Shown: positions 14,516 to 23,826 of the stretch, piece by piece
Position numbering within the stretch: the stretch's first letter is position 1
Layout: each line of letters opens with the position of its first letter
NCBI RefSeq assembly: GCF_030439915.1
Contig: NZ_JAQFJG010000006.1
Span: 58,144-122,143, forward strand
Reading direction: 5' to 3'
From: Streptococcus sp. SPS1
GTDB lineage: Bacteria; Bacillota; Bacilli; Lactobacillales; Streptococcaceae
Length of the DNA stretch: 64,000 nucleotides
The notes under the pieces: generated by a model
Database searches by the model: none
What the model was told of the DNA's origin: nothing
What the model saw: the letters and a program-made list of their open reading frames with translations, nothing else
Program-made: the position numbers and the translations under genes

Positions 14516-14648
14516 GAAAAAGTAGAAAAATAATTACTAAAAACTTTCAGCCCAATAATTTCTTTTAAAAGGTGAGATTATATTGTGCTCAAATACTCTT
14601 TTATTCTTATAACTTTTACACTATAATTGTAGTTAGAAAGGAAGAGAA

Positions 14649-16679
14649 ATGTTTGATTATAGAGCACTAGTTATTTTGATGACTTTGATGGATCATTGTG
14701 AGCTATCATTATATGAGTTATCTGTTAAGGTGAGCTTACCTATAAAGGAAGTCAAAGAAGGAATAGATTATTTAGTGCCTTATCTAGCTAATAAAGGGAT
14801 AGTACTGGATAAAAAGCAAGGTCGCTATAGTTTATCAAATCGTACGAAGCAGTCTTTGACAGATATTATTAAGTCGGATGAATTGGTTTTACCAAAGTCG
14901 ACTCGCTTAGCTTTAATCTATCTTTACACTTTTTGCCGATTAGATTTTATATCAAATAATCATTACCAAGACTTTTTGAAAGTAAGTAAGAATACAACCT
15001 TATCTGATATTCAATCATTAAGAAAGATTATGTTAGATAATGATTTGGAGCTAGGGTACAGTAGAGCAAAAGGTTATACTTTACACGGTTCAGAGTGGAA
15101 TAAGCACCGCTTAGCTTTTCAAATGGTTAGTGAGTTGCTGGAATCCTCCATAGGGATTTGGGGTTTGGATTATGTTTTATCCAGTTGGGGGTATTCATTA
15201 ACTTATGATTTGATAAATCAGGTAGTTAAAGATTATTATGAGAAGCTACAGCTAGTACCTATTGTTAATCAATTAAAAGTTTGCCTTTTCGGTTTAGTAT
15301 TCATTCTGTGTAGGTATCAAAGGGATGTTGAAAGAGTAGGTCTTTCAGAGACATTAGTATCTCCTGTTATTCAAGATATAACCACTATTTTATTGGATAC
15401 AGTGGTTGATTTGGGAATTATAGATACGGTGTTTTCTGAGGATGATTATCGCTATATCACCGTTTTATTATCAAGTTGCTTTGAAGGTGAAGTAGATGTT
15501 GCTCCGGTTTACTTTAATCAATTAACAGAGGCTATTATAAGTAGAATGGAAGATATTTCTTTGTTACATTTTAAACAAAGGGAAGGATTGAGAGAAAATC
15601 TTCGTCGCCATCTTATACCGGCTTACTATAGATTAAAGTTCGGTCTACCTAGTTCAAATGAATATGTGTTGCATGTTAAAGAACATTATCCTGATTTATT
15701 TGAACTAGTAAAAGATTCTTTGACTCCCTTGATGGACGCTATTGACAAGCCCATACCTGATAGTGAAACAGCATATTTTGTTATCCATTTCGGAGGTTAT
15801 TTAAAGAAAGCAGATACTTTGCCTCAAAAATGGTATAAAGCAGCAATCATTTGTCCTAATGGTGTTAGTTCTTCATTGATGTTAAAAGAGAATCTATTAG
15901 CATTATTTCCTCAAATTGAGTTCATAGGAACCTCAAAGATTGATGATTTACAGGCGAAAACTAGTAGTGACTATGATATGGTTTTTTCTACCATAAAGGT
16001 GGAGACAGAAAAGCCAAATTATCTAGTTTCGGTTATGATGACTGAAGAGCAAGCAATACAACTAGTAGAACTAGTGTTAAAAGATTTTCCGAATTTAGAG
16101 TATGGGGATTTTGAGATTGAACAAATCCTGAATATTGTCAAAAGATATGGAATTATTACACAAGAATTGGAATTAAGATTGGCGTTAAAGAATTATCTTT
16201 ATCAAAAAAATGATAGAAAGGAAATTGTACCAGTGCTAGAACAACTTATTACCAAAGAAACCTATCAGGTTAGTTCGCAAAAATTAGGATGGAAGGAGGC
16301 GATTCGTTTAGCAGCTAAACCGCTTTTGGATCAAGATAAGATAACGGAGAACTACCCTGAGGCAATGATTCAAAAAGTAGAAGAGTTTGGGCCTTTTATT
16401 AATTTAGGGAAGGGAGTAGCAATTCCTCACGCTCGGCCAGATGAAGGTGTGAATGAAATAGGAATGTCAATGTTAGTTTTGGAAAAACCGATTTATTTAT
16501 TGGATAATCCAGAACAAGAGGTAAGATTGTTGATTTGTATTGCAGCCATTGATAATGAAAGTCATTTAAAGGCTTTGTCACATTTAACAACAATTTTAAG
16601 AGATAAAAGTCATGTTCAAACTTTAATATCATCAAAAAACTATGATGACATTGAAATGATAATTAAACAGGAGGATTAG
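14649..16679 (+). CDS. BglG-type PRD regulator with EIIB- and EIIA-like domains
   Basis: A 676-residue transcriptional activator controlled by PTS phosphorylation. In order: N-terminal HTH (about 1-130), two PRD domains (about 180-390, with phosphorylatable histidines such as in LLHFKQREGLRENLRRHL), an EIIB-like domain with C402 in CPNGVSSS, and a mannitol/fructose-type EIIA domain with H594 in IPHARPDEG. This is the layout of MtlR/UlaR-like activators, not of short BglG antiterminators. It is followed after 3 bases by IIB, so it controls its own PTS operon. A TATAAT lies at 14622. Confidence 0.92.
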   Translation: MFDYRALVILMTLMDHCELSLYELSVKVSLPIKEVKEGIDYLVPYLANKGIVLDKKQGRYSLSNRTKQSLTDIIKSDELVLPKSTRLALIYLYTFCRLDFISNNHYQDFLKVSKNTTLSDIQSLRKIMLDNDLELGYSRAKGYTLHGSEWNKHRLAFQMVSELLESSIGIWGLDYVLSSWGYSLTYDLINQVVKDYYEKLQLVPIVNQLKVCLFGLVFILCRYQRDVERVGLSETLVSPVIQDITTILLDTVVDLGIIDTVFSEDDYRYITVLLSSCFEGEVDVAPVYFNQLTEAIISRMEDISLLHFKQREGLRENLRRHLIPAYYRLKFGLPSSNEYVLHVKEHYPDLFELVKDSLTPLMDAIDKPIPDSETAYFVIHFGGYLKKADTLPQKWYKAAIICPNGVSSSLMLKENLLALFPQIEFIGTSKIDDLQAKTSSDYDMVFSTIKVETEKPNYLVSVMMTEEQAIQLVELVLKDFPNLEYGDFEIEQILNIVKRYGIITQELELRLALKNYLYQKNDRKEIVPVLEQLITKETYQVSSQKLGWKEAIRLAAKPLLDQDKITENYPEAMIQKVEEFGPFINLGKGVAIPHARPDEGVNEIGMSMLVLEKPIYLLDNPEQEVRLLICIAAIDNESHLKALSHLTTILRDKSHVQTLISSKNYDDIEMIIKQED

Positions 16680-16682
16680 ATA

Positions 16683-16967
16683 ATGTTAAAAATTGGTACA
16701 GCTTGTGGTTCAGGATTAGGTTCAAGTTTTATGGTACAGATGAATATTGAATCTGTATTGAGTGATTTGAATGTTTCAGATGTAGAAGTTGAACACTATG
16801 ATTTAGGTGGAGCAGATCCAAATGCAGCTGATATTTGGATTGTTGGTCGTGATCTAGCTGATTCAGCTAGTCATCTTGGAGATGTTCGTATCTTAAATAG
16901 TATTATTGATATGGATGAACTACGAGAATTAATTACGAAACTTTGTGAAGAAAAAGGACTTATATAG
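16683..16967 (+). CDS. PTS IIB component, ascorbate/lactose-type
   Basis: A 94-residue cytoplasmic phosphocarrier. The active-site cysteine is C8 in KIGTACGSGLGSSFM, the CGSGLGSS loop typical of SgaB/UlaB-type IIB. It takes phosphate from an EIIA (none is encoded separately here; the regulator's EIIA domain is regulatory) and passes it to the sugar carried by IIC. GGAGG lies 10 bases upstream. Confidence 0.9.
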   Translation: MLKIGTACGSGLGSSFMVQMNIESVLSDLNVSDVEVEHYDLGGADPNAADIWIVGRDLADSASHLGDVRILNSIIDMDELRELITKLCEEKGLI

Positions 16968-16979
16968 GAGGCTAGCGTC

Positions 16980-18326
16980 ATGATGAAGTTCATATTGGAT
17001 ATTGTTAGTACACCAGCTATTTTAGTAGCTTTAATTGCAATCTTAGGATTAGTTCTTCAGAAGAAGAAATTACCTGATATTATTAAAGGTGGAATTAAGA
17101 CCTTTGTTGGTTTCTTAGTTGTATCTGGTGGTGCAGGAATTGTACAAAATTCTTTGAATCCATTTGGTACCATGTTTGAACATGCTTTTCATTTATCTGG
17201 AGTTGTACCGAATAATGAAGCAATTGTAGCTGTAGCTTTAACAACATATGGCTCAGCTACTGCAATGATTATGTTTGCAGGTATGGTATTCAATATCTTA
17301 ATTGCTCGTTTTACTCGATTCAAATATATCTTTTTAACAGGGCACCACACTCTATATATGGCGTGTATGATTGCAGTCATTTTATCAGTTGCTGGCTTTA
17401 CAAGTTTGCCTCTTATCTTACTAGGAGGATTAGCACTCGGTATTATTATGAGTATTTCCCCAGCATTTGTGCAAAAATATATGGTTCAATTAACTGGAAA
17501 TGACAAGGTGGCTTTAGGTCATTTCAGTTCTTTGGGATATTGGTTGAGTGGTTTTACTGGTAGCCTTATCGGTGACAAATCAAAATCAACAGAGGACATT
17601 AAATTTCCAAAGAGTTTAGCTTTTTTACGTGATAGTACTGTTAGTATTACTTTATCCATGGCAGTTATTTACATTATTGTAGCTATCTTTTCAGGGTCAG
17701 AATATATAGAAAAAGAAATCAGTAGTGGTACAAGTGGTCTAGTTTATGCTTTACAATTAGCAGGTCAATTTGCAGCAGGGGTATTTGTTATTTTAGCAGG
17801 TGTTCGCCTTATTTTGGGTGAAATTGTTCCAGCCTTTAAAGGTATTTCAGAGCGTCTTGTACCTAATTCAAAACCTGCTTTGGATTGTCCGATTGTTTAT
17901 ACTTATGCACCCAATGCAGTTCTAATTGGATTTATCTCTAGTTTTGTTGGTGGTTTAGTAAGTATGGCAATTATGATTGCTTCAGGAACGGTTGTTATCT
18001 TACCAGGTGTTGTGCCTCATTTCTTCTGTGGAGCGACTGCAGGTGTCATTGGAAATGCATCTGGTGGTGTTCGTGGAGCCACTATTGGAGCATTTTTACA
18101 AGGTATTTTAATCAGTTTTCTTCCAGTCTTTTTAATGCCAGTTTTGGGAGGACTTGGTTTCCAAGGATCAACTTTCTCAGATGCAGATTTTGGTCTATCA
18201 GGAATTATTTTAGGAATGTTAAATCAATTTGGCTCACAAGCAGGCATTGTGATTGGTCTTGTTCTTATTTTAGCAGTTATGTTTGGAGTATCCTTTATTA
18301 AAAAGCCATCTGCAAAGGAGGAATAA
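16980..18326 (+). CDS. PTS IIC component, UlaA/SgaT family
   Basis: A 448-residue membrane permease with about 11 hydrophobic segments. Family features include GGIKTFVGFLVVSGGAGIVQNSLNPF near the N-terminus and the central HFFCGATAGVIGNASGGVRGA. UlaA-type IIC proteins carry L-ascorbate and, in some relatives, other sugar acids or pentitols. The substrate here is unknown; the linked transketolase suggests a product that enters the pentose phosphate pathway. Translation starts at the first of two ATGs after AGGAGG. Confidence 0.9.
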   Translation: MMKFILDIVSTPAILVALIAILGLVLQKKKLPDIIKGGIKTFVGFLVVSGGAGIVQNSLNPFGTMFEHAFHLSGVVPNNEAIVAVALTTYGSATAMIMFAGMVFNILIARFTRFKYIFLTGHHTLYMACMIAVILSVAGFTSLPLILLGGLALGIIMSISPAFVQKYMVQLTGNDKVALGHFSSLGYWLSGFTGSLIGDKSKSTEDIKFPKSLAFLRDSTVSITLSMAVIYIIVAIFSGSEYIEKEISSGTSGLVYALQLAGQFAAGVFVILAGVRLILGEIVPAFKGISERLVPNSKPALDCPIVYTYAPNAVLIGFISSFVGGLVSMAIMIASGTVVILPGVVPHFFCGATAGVIGNASGGVRGATIGAFLQGILISFLPVFLMPVLGGLGFQGSTFSDADFGLSGIILGMLNQFGSQAGIVIGLVLILAVMFGVSFIKKPSAKEE

Positions 18327-18329
18327 GGG

Positions 18330-19187
18330 ATGATTTTAAGTAAAAATAGAGAAGATGAGTTAAGAAAATTTGCAACAAAAATCCGATTAAATACTCTTGA
18401 AACCTTGAATCATCTTGGATTCGGACATTACGGAGGAAGTCTGTCTATCGTAGAAGTTCTAGCAGTGCTTTATGGTGAAATAATGCCAATGACTCCAGAA
18501 ATATTTGCATCACGAGATAGAGATTATTTTGTTTTATCCAAGGGACATGCTGGACCTGCTTTGTACAGCACACTCTATTTGAATGGTTTCTTTGACAAAG
18601 AATTCTTATATTCTTTAAATACAAATGGAACCAAATTACCGTCTCATCCTGATAGAAATCTAACGTCGGGCATAGATATGACAACTGGCTCTTTAGGACA
18701 GGGAATTAGTGTTGCAACCGGACTTGCATATGGTCAGAGAATAAGAAAAAGTCCCTTTTATACCTATGCTATTGTTGGAGATGGTGAGTTAAATGAGGGA
18801 CAATGTTGGGAGGCTATACAGTTTGCTTCTCATCAACAGTTATCCAACTTAATTGTATTTGTAGACGATAACAAAAAACAATTAGATGGTTTTACAAAGG
18901 ATATTTGTAATCCAGGTGATTTCGTAGAAAAATTTTCAGCATTTGGATTTGAATCCATTAGGGTCAAGGGTTCAGATATTAGAGAAATTTATGAAGGGAT
19001 TGTCCAATTAAAACAGTCAAATAATTCATCACCTAAGTGCATTGTATTAGATACTATTAAAGGTCAAGGGGTTCAAGAGCTGGAAGAAATGAAATCCAAC
19101 CATCATCTTCGCCCTACTGTAGAGGAGAGACAAATGTTAACTTCAGTTGTAGAAAGATTAAGTCAGGAATTGGAGGAAACAGAATGA
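18330..19187 (+). CDS. Transketolase, N-terminal (TPP-binding) subunit
   Basis: A 285-residue half-enzyme. FVLSKGHAGPALYSTLYLNG and GSLGQGISVATGLA precede the thiamine pyrophosphate/Mg motif GDGELNEGQCWEA (about residues 150-162), with NLIVFVDDNKKQLDG after it. The C-terminal part is encoded by the next gene, overlapping by 4 bases. Split transketolases of this type occur in catabolic operons and archaea. Together they should move two-carbon units between sugar phosphates; the exact substrate may be specialised. Confidence 0.92.
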   Translation: MILSKNREDELRKFATKIRLNTLETLNHLGFGHYGGSLSIVEVLAVLYGEIMPMTPEIFASRDRDYFVLSKGHAGPALYSTLYLNGFFDKEFLYSLNTNGTKLPSHPDRNLTSGIDMTTGSLGQGISVATGLAYGQRIRKSPFYTYAIVGDGELNEGQCWEAIQFASHQQLSNLIVFVDDNKKQLDGFTKDICNPGDFVEKFSAFGFESIRVKGSDIREIYEGIVQLKQSNNSSPKCIVLDTIKGQGVQELEEMKSNHHLRPTVEERQMLTSVVERLSQELEETE

Positions 19188-20116
19188 TGAGAAGCACGAA
19201 AGAATTACGGCATGTATATAGAGACTTCCTTTTAGAGGCTAATCAAAGTTATTCTGATATAGTAGTCTTAGAAGCCGATTTGTCAAGTTCGATGGCTACT
19301 CATAATCTTGAAAAGGATTTTGGAGACCGTTATGTGAATGTTGGGATCATGGAAGCAGAGATGGTCGGACTTGCAGCAGGTTTATCTATTCAGGGGTTTA
19401 GACCTTATCTTCATACATTTGGTCCTTTTGCTTCACGAAGGGTATTTGATCAATTATTTATTTCTCTTGGATACGCACAATTGGATGCCACTGTGATTGG
19501 ATCAGATGCAGGAGTAACTGCAGAAATGAATGGTGGGACACATATGCCATTTGAAGAAATTGGATTGTTACGTTTAATTCCTAAATCGATCATTTTTGAA
19601 GCAACTGATGATATCCAATTTCGTGAAATATTGAACCAGACATTAGACTTAAAAGGACTGAAATATATTCGAACAATTAGAAAAGCTCCAGAGGCTGTAT
19701 ATCAAGGTGGAGAAGATTTTTCTAAAGGCTACATTGAGTTAAGACACGGTGAAGATGTTGTAATCGTTGCTTCTGGCATAATGGTTGCTCCAAGTATTCG
19801 AGTTGCGGATGAACTGTCTAAATTAGGTTATTCAGTAGGTGTGATAGATTTATTTAGAATCAAACCGATACCAGAACAGATAAAAACAATGTTAAGTGGA
19901 AAAACTATATTTACTGTAGAAAACCACAATCAGATAGGTGGAATTGGCAGTGCTTTATGTGAATTATTCTCTGATGATGGAATAACAAAAATTCATCGGA
20001 TGGGTGTTCAAGAAAGATTCGGTCAAGTTGGGAAAATGGATTATCTTCTTAATGAGTATGGTTTGAGTGAATCGAATATAAAAGAGAAAGTTCTAGAGTT
20101 TTATAATGCAAGATAG
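19184..20116 (+). CDS. Transketolase, C-terminal (pyrimidine-binding) subunit
   Basis: A 310-residue partner of the preceding gene. The PYR domain holds the TPP-activating glutamate in VNVGIMEAEMVGLAAGL (about residue 60), and the C-terminal domain spans about 180-310 (VVIVASGIMVAPSIRVA, FTVENHNQIGGIGSALCEL). The ATGATG start overlaps the stop of the N-terminal subunit, giving coupled translation in equal amounts. Last gene of the PTS operon. Confidence 0.92.
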   Translation: MMRSTKELRHVYRDFLLEANQSYSDIVVLEADLSSSMATHNLEKDFGDRYVNVGIMEAEMVGLAAGLSIQGFRPYLHTFGPFASRRVFDQLFISLGYAQLDATVIGSDAGVTAEMNGGTHMPFEEIGLLRLIPKSIIFEATDDIQFREILNQTLDLKGLKYIRTIRKAPEAVYQGGEDFSKGYIELRHGEDVVIVASGIMVAPSIRVADELSKLGYSVGVIDLFRIKPIPEQIKTMLSGKTIFTVENHNQIGGIGSALCELFSDDGITKIHRMGVQERFGQVGKMDYLLNEYGLSESNIKEKVLEFYNAR

Positions 20117-20175
20117 ATGTTAAATACACTCATCTGAAAGAACTTCTGTAAAAATTACATTACGTTATTTAAAGC

Positions 20176-20235
20176 AAGCGGATTAAAAGCATATTCTGGT
20201 CATCAAAAAGTGCCCTGATCCGCTTTGTTGTTTTT
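20176..20235 (+). terminator. Terminator of the PTS-transketolase operon
   Basis: Arms AAGCGGAT (20176-20183) and ATCCGCTT (20218-20225) with a 34-base loop, followed by TGTTGTTTTT. The loop is long, so it is likely but not ideal. Confidence 0.6.
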
Positions 20236-20311
20236 AGTTTTAAATATTTCATATGTATATAGAATTTTCTGAAAATTCAAGAATTTTCTTCTGTTCATTG
20301 CTTTTAAAATG

Positions 20312-20320
20312 TGCTATAAT
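20312..20320 (+). promoter_or_regulatory. ilvD promoter (extended -10)
   Basis: TGCTATAAT, with TG at 20312 and TATAAT at 20315-20320; -35 weak (TGTTCA). GGGAGGG precedes the ilvD start. Confidence 0.7.
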
Positions 20321-20347
20321 AGTAAAAACTGAAATGGGAGGGAACAA

Positions 20348-22051
20348 ATGACTGAATTAGATAAACGTCACCGCAGTAGCATTTATGACAGTATGGTAAA
20401 ATCACCAAACCGTGCCATGCTTCGTGCGACTGGTATGACAGACAAGGACTTTGAGACACCGATTGTGGGCGTGATTTCGACTTGGGCGGAAAATACACCA
20501 TGTAACATCCACTTGCATGATTTTGGGAAATTAGCCAAAGAAGGTGTCAAATCGGCAGGTGCTTGGCCTGTGCAGTTTGGGACTATCACTGTAGCGGACG
20601 GGATTGCTATGGGAACGCCTGGGATGCGTTTTTCTTTGACATCTCGTGATATCATTGCGGACTCAATCGAGGCGGCTATGGGTGGTCACAATGTGGATGC
20701 CTTCGTCGCTATCGGTGGCTGTGACAAGAACATGCCTGGTTCTATGATTGCTATTGCCAATATGGATATTCCAGCTATTTTCGCCTATGGTGGTACTATT
20801 GCACCTGGAAATCTTGATGGTAAAGATATCGACTTGGTTTCTGTCTTTGAAGGTATCGGAAAATGGAATCACGGTGATATGACAGCTGAGGACGTGAAAC
20901 GTCTGGAATGTAATGCCTGCCCTGGCCCTGGTGGCTGTGGTGGTATGTATACAGCTAATACCATGGCAACAGCTATCGAAGTTCTCGGTATGAGTTTGCC
21001 AGGGTCTTCATCTCACCCAGCTGAATCAGCTGACAAGAAAGAAGACATCGAAGCAGCAGGACGTGCTGTTGTTAAGATGTTGGAGCTCGGTCTCAAACCG
21101 TCAGATATCTTGACTCGTGAAGCCTTTGAAGATGCCATCACTGTAACTATGGCTCTCGGTGGTTCTACAAACGCCACTCTTCACTTGCTTGCCATTGCCC
21201 ATGCTGCCAATGTTGACTTGTCACTTGAGGACTTCAATACGATTCAAGAGCGTGTGCCTCACTTGGCTGACTTGAAACCATCTGGTCAGTATGTCTTCCA
21301 AGACCTTTACGAAGTCGGTGGTGTGCCTGCGGTTATGAGATATCTCTTGGCAAATGGTTTCCTTCATGGAGACCGCATTACATGTACTGGTAAGACTGTT
21401 GCTGAGAACTTAGCTGACTTTGCAGACCTCACACCAGGTCAAAAAGTCATTATGCCACTGGAAAATCCAAAACGTGCGGATGGTCCGCTTATCATCTTGA
21501 ACGGGAACCTTGCTCCTGACGGTGCGGTTGCCAAGGTATCAGGTGTTAAAGTGCGTCGTCACGTTGGTTCAGCTAAGGTCTTTGATTCAGAAGAAGATGC
21601 GATTCAGGCCGTTCTGACAGATGAAATCGTTGATGGCGATGTAGTCGTTGTTCGTTTCGTTGGACCTAAAGGTGGCCCTGGTATGCCTGAGATGCTGTCA
21701 CTTTCATCAATGATCGTTGGTAAAGGTCAAGGAGACAAGGTTGCCCTCTTGACAGATGGCCGCTTCTCTGGTGGTACTTATGGTCTGGTTGTTGGACATA
21801 TCGCTCCTGAAGCTCAGGATGGTGGACCAATTGCCTACCTCCGTACAGGCGATATCGTTACGGTTGACCAGGATACCAAAGAAATTTCCATGGCTGTATC
21901 CGAAGAAGAACTTGAAAAACGCAAGGCAGAAACTACCTTGCCACCGCTTTACAGCCGTGGTGTCCTCGGTAAATACGCTCACATCGTATCATCTGCTTCA
22001 CGCGGAGCCGTGACAGACTTCTGGAATATGGACAAGTCAGGTAAAAAATAA
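20348..22051 (+). CDS. ilvD: Dihydroxy-acid dehydratase
   Basis: A 567-residue Fe-S dehydratase of isoleucine/valine biosynthesis. Cysteine ligands: TPCNIHLHD (about C57), [10 protein letters not shown] (about C125) and [18 protein letters not shown] (about C197). [12 protein letters not shown] and [13 protein letters not shown] near the C-terminus are family landmarks. Stands alone, away from the ilvBNC cluster, between its own promoter and terminator. Confidence 0.97.
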   Translation: MTELDKRHRSSIYDSMVKSPNRAMLRATGMTDKDFETPIVGVISTWAENTPCNIHLHDFGKLAKEGVKSAGAWPVQFGTITVADGIAMGTPGMRFSLTSRDIIADSIEAAMGGHNVDAFVAIGGCDKNMPGSMIAIANMDIPAIFAYGGTIAPGNLDGKDIDLVSVFEGIGKWNHGDMTAEDVKRLECNACPGPGGCGGMYTANTMATAIEVLGMSLPGSSSHPAESADKKEDIEAAGRAVVKMLELGLKPSDILTREAFEDAITVTMALGGSTNATLHLLAIAHAANVDLSLEDFNTIQERVPHLADLKPSGQYVFQDLYEVGGVPAVMRYLLANGFLHGDRITCTGKTVAENLADFADLTPGQKVIMPLENPKRADGPLIILNGNLAPDGAVAKVSGVKVRRHVGSAKVFDSEEDAIQAVLTDEIVDGDVVVVRFVGPKGGPGMPEMLSLSSMIVGKGQGDKVALLTDGRFSGGTYGLVVGHIAPEAQDGGPIAYLRTGDIVTVDQDTKEISMAVSEEELEKRKAETTLPPLYSRGVLGKYAHIVSSASRGAVTDFWNMDKSGKK

Positions 22052-22058
22052 ACTTAAA

Positions 22059-22087
22059 AAGCAAGCCAATCTCGGCTTGCTTCTTTT
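22059..22087 (+). terminator. ilvD terminator
   Basis: Arms AAGCAAGCC (22059-22067) and GGCTTGCTT (22074-22082), then CTTTT. Confidence 0.85.
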
Positions 22088-22113
22088 CATCTCCAAAAGT
22101 GATTTGCCTGCTT

Positions 22114-22310
22114 ATACTCAATAAAAATCAAAGAGCAAACTAGAAAGCTAGGCGCAGGTTGCTCAAAACACTGTTTTGAGGTTGTGGATAGAACTGACGA
22201 AGTCAGCTCAAAACACTGTTTTGAGGTCGCAGATAGAACTGACGAAGTCAGTAACATATACCTACGACAAGCCGACTCTGACGTGGTTTGAAGAGATTTT
22301 TGAAGAGTAT
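22114..22310 (-). repeat. BOX element, two boxB, abutting a stop codon
   Basis: Minus-strand boxA, two boxB, boxC. Its boxA end (TACTCTTC on the minus strand) follows immediately after the TAA stop of the DUF59 gene, the terminal base being shared. Confidence 0.93.
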
Positions 22311-22651
22311 TAACGAGGTGGTAGTCCAAGGGCAATACGGCCATAGCGACTGATTCGTGTGATTTTCCAAGCAGGCGACCAGGTAACTTCAACCTTGACA
22401 TCTTCGATACCCTCGATTTGTTTCAGACCTGCGACGATTTCGATAGGCAAACTTTCGGCGCAATCGCAGGCGGTGTCAGTGAAGGTCATGACAATCTTGC
22501 AGAGACCCGTTTCGTCCAGATTGATTTCATAAATCAATCCTAGATTGTAAACATCCAATTCCACATCTGTATCAAAAACCTTCTCTAGTTTTTCGATAAT
22601 TTGGTCTTGCAAGGCCAAAGCGCGGTCATTGATTTTGATATCGTCTCTCAT
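22310..22651 (-). CDS. DUF59/MIP18-type iron-sulfur cluster assembly factor
   Basis: A 113-residue cytoplasmic protein: LEKVFDTDVELDVYNLGLIY then MTFTDTACDCAESLP with two cysteines in the usual cluster- or metal-binding position, and VEVTWSPAWKITRISRYGRIALG at the end. It belongs to the SufT/PaaD-like family that helps mature Fe-S proteins. The neighbour IlvD needs an Fe-S cluster, but co-location alone is weak evidence of a link. The stop codon touches the BOX element. Confidence 0.87.
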   Translation of the reverse strand: MRDDIKINDRALALQDQIIEKLEKVFDTDVELDVYNLGLIYEINLDETGLCKIVMTFTDTACDCAESLPIEIVAGLKQIEGIEDVKVEVTWSPAWKITRISRYGRIALGLPPR

Positions 22652-22774
22652 TACAGTCCCTCCACCTGATAAATATCCTCTATTTTCTCATAATTCTGAC
22701 AATTTGGCAAGTTTTTGATGAATTTTCTGAAAAATATGATAAAATGAAGAAAATACGGAATCAAGGGGAAGTCT

Positions 22775-23626
22775 ATGGAGCAGATTGGAAAGGTCTTTAG
22801 ACAATTACGAGAGTCAAGAAATATTTCGCTGAGACAGGCGACTGGGGGACAATTTTCGCCGTCTATGTTGTCCCGATTTGAAACAGGTCAAAGTGAGCTT
22901 TCGGTGGAAAAGTTTCTATTTGCACTAGAAAATATATCTGCCAGTGTGGAGGAAATTCTCTTTCTGGCAAGAGGTTTTCAGTATGATACAGATTCTGAGT
23001 TGAGAAAAGAAATTACGGATGTCTTGGATCCAAAGAATATAGCACCTCTCGAAGACTTGTATCGCAAAGAGTATGAAAAGCATGTCAATTCTCAAAACAA
23101 ACAGAAACATATTCTAAATGCCATTATTATCAAGTCTTATATGAAGAGCATGGATGAAACGGTAGAGTTAACGGCAGAGGAAGGGAAAGTCCTTCATGAC
23201 TATTTGTTTTCTACCGAGATTTGGGGAATCTATGAACTCAATTTGTTCTCGGTCAGTTCTCCGTTCTTATCTGTTTCTCTTTTTACTAGATATGTACGAG
23301 AAATGGTCCGCAAATCCGATTTTCTAATGGAAATGTCTGGTAATCGAAACCTTTTTCACACTATGCTATTGAATGGTTTTTTAGCTAGTATTGAGTGTGA
23401 AGAATTTACCAATGCCTCTTATTTTAAACGTGTCATCAAAGAGCATTTCTATAAGGAAAATGAGACCTATTTCCGAATTGTCTATTTGTGGGCGGAAGGT
23501 CTTCTTGATAGCAAGCAAGGCAGAGTCAAGGAAGGTCAGAAAAAGATGGAAGATGCTGTCCATATTTTTGAGATGCTTGGCTGTAACAAATCCGCCGAAT
23601 ACTATCGAAAAACGACCGATTGTTGA
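22775..23626 (+). CDS. Rgg/GadR/MutR-family transcriptional regulator
   Basis: A 283-residue protein. The N-terminal Cro/C1-type HTH covers residues 5-60 (IGKVFRQLRESRNISLRQATGG, SPSMLSRFETGQSELSVEKF), and a helical C-terminal domain (about 70-283) is typical of Rgg peptide-sensing regulators. No hydrophobic SHP pheromone ORF could be found on either strand within 200 bases, so the signal is unknown or the protein acts without one. The MFS transporter 200 bases downstream is a plausible target. Confidence 0.88.
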   Translation: MEQIGKVFRQLRESRNISLRQATGGQFSPSMLSRFETGQSELSVEKFLFALENISASVEEILFLARGFQYDTDSELRKEITDVLDPKNIAPLEDLYRKEYEKHVNSQNKQKHILNAIIIKSYMKSMDETVELTAEEGKVLHDYLFSTEIWGIYELNLFSVSSPFLSVSLFTRYVREMVRKSDFLMEMSGNRNLFHTMLLNGFLASIECEEFTNASYFKRVIKEHFYKENETYFRIVYLWAEGLLDSKQGRVKEGQKKMEDAVHIFEMLGCNKSAEYYRKTTDC

Positions 23627-23771
23627 ATATCTGCAAACTAAGAAAATCATTTGAAATTTTAAGCGATAGAACTCTTGCCCTCTCTCAGGTTATCAAAGAA
23701 GTTTTATCGTTTCTTTTTGTTCATTTTATTTGTTGCATATATTCAAAAGTTTTTCCTCTAAAATTTCTAAG

Positions 23772-23780
23772 TGCTATACT
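23772..23780 (+). promoter_or_regulatory. Promoter of MFS transporter gene
   Basis: Extended -10 TGCTATACT (TATACT 23775-23780) followed by AAGGGAGA before the start codon. Confidence 0.65.
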
Positions 23781-23826
23781 ATAGTCATACTTCATATAGA
23801 ACTTCGAACAAGAAGGGAGATTATCT

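Noticed and set aside
18330..20116. Transketolase broken by frameshift
   Set aside because: The halves overlap by ATGA with a good RBS for the second, the standard split-transketolase arrangement, so it is a true two-subunit enzyme.
23627..23826. Possible SHP pheromone gene next to the Rgg regulator
   Set aside because: Short frames found (for example one starting MKYDYS on the minus strand) are not hydrophobic and lack RBS.
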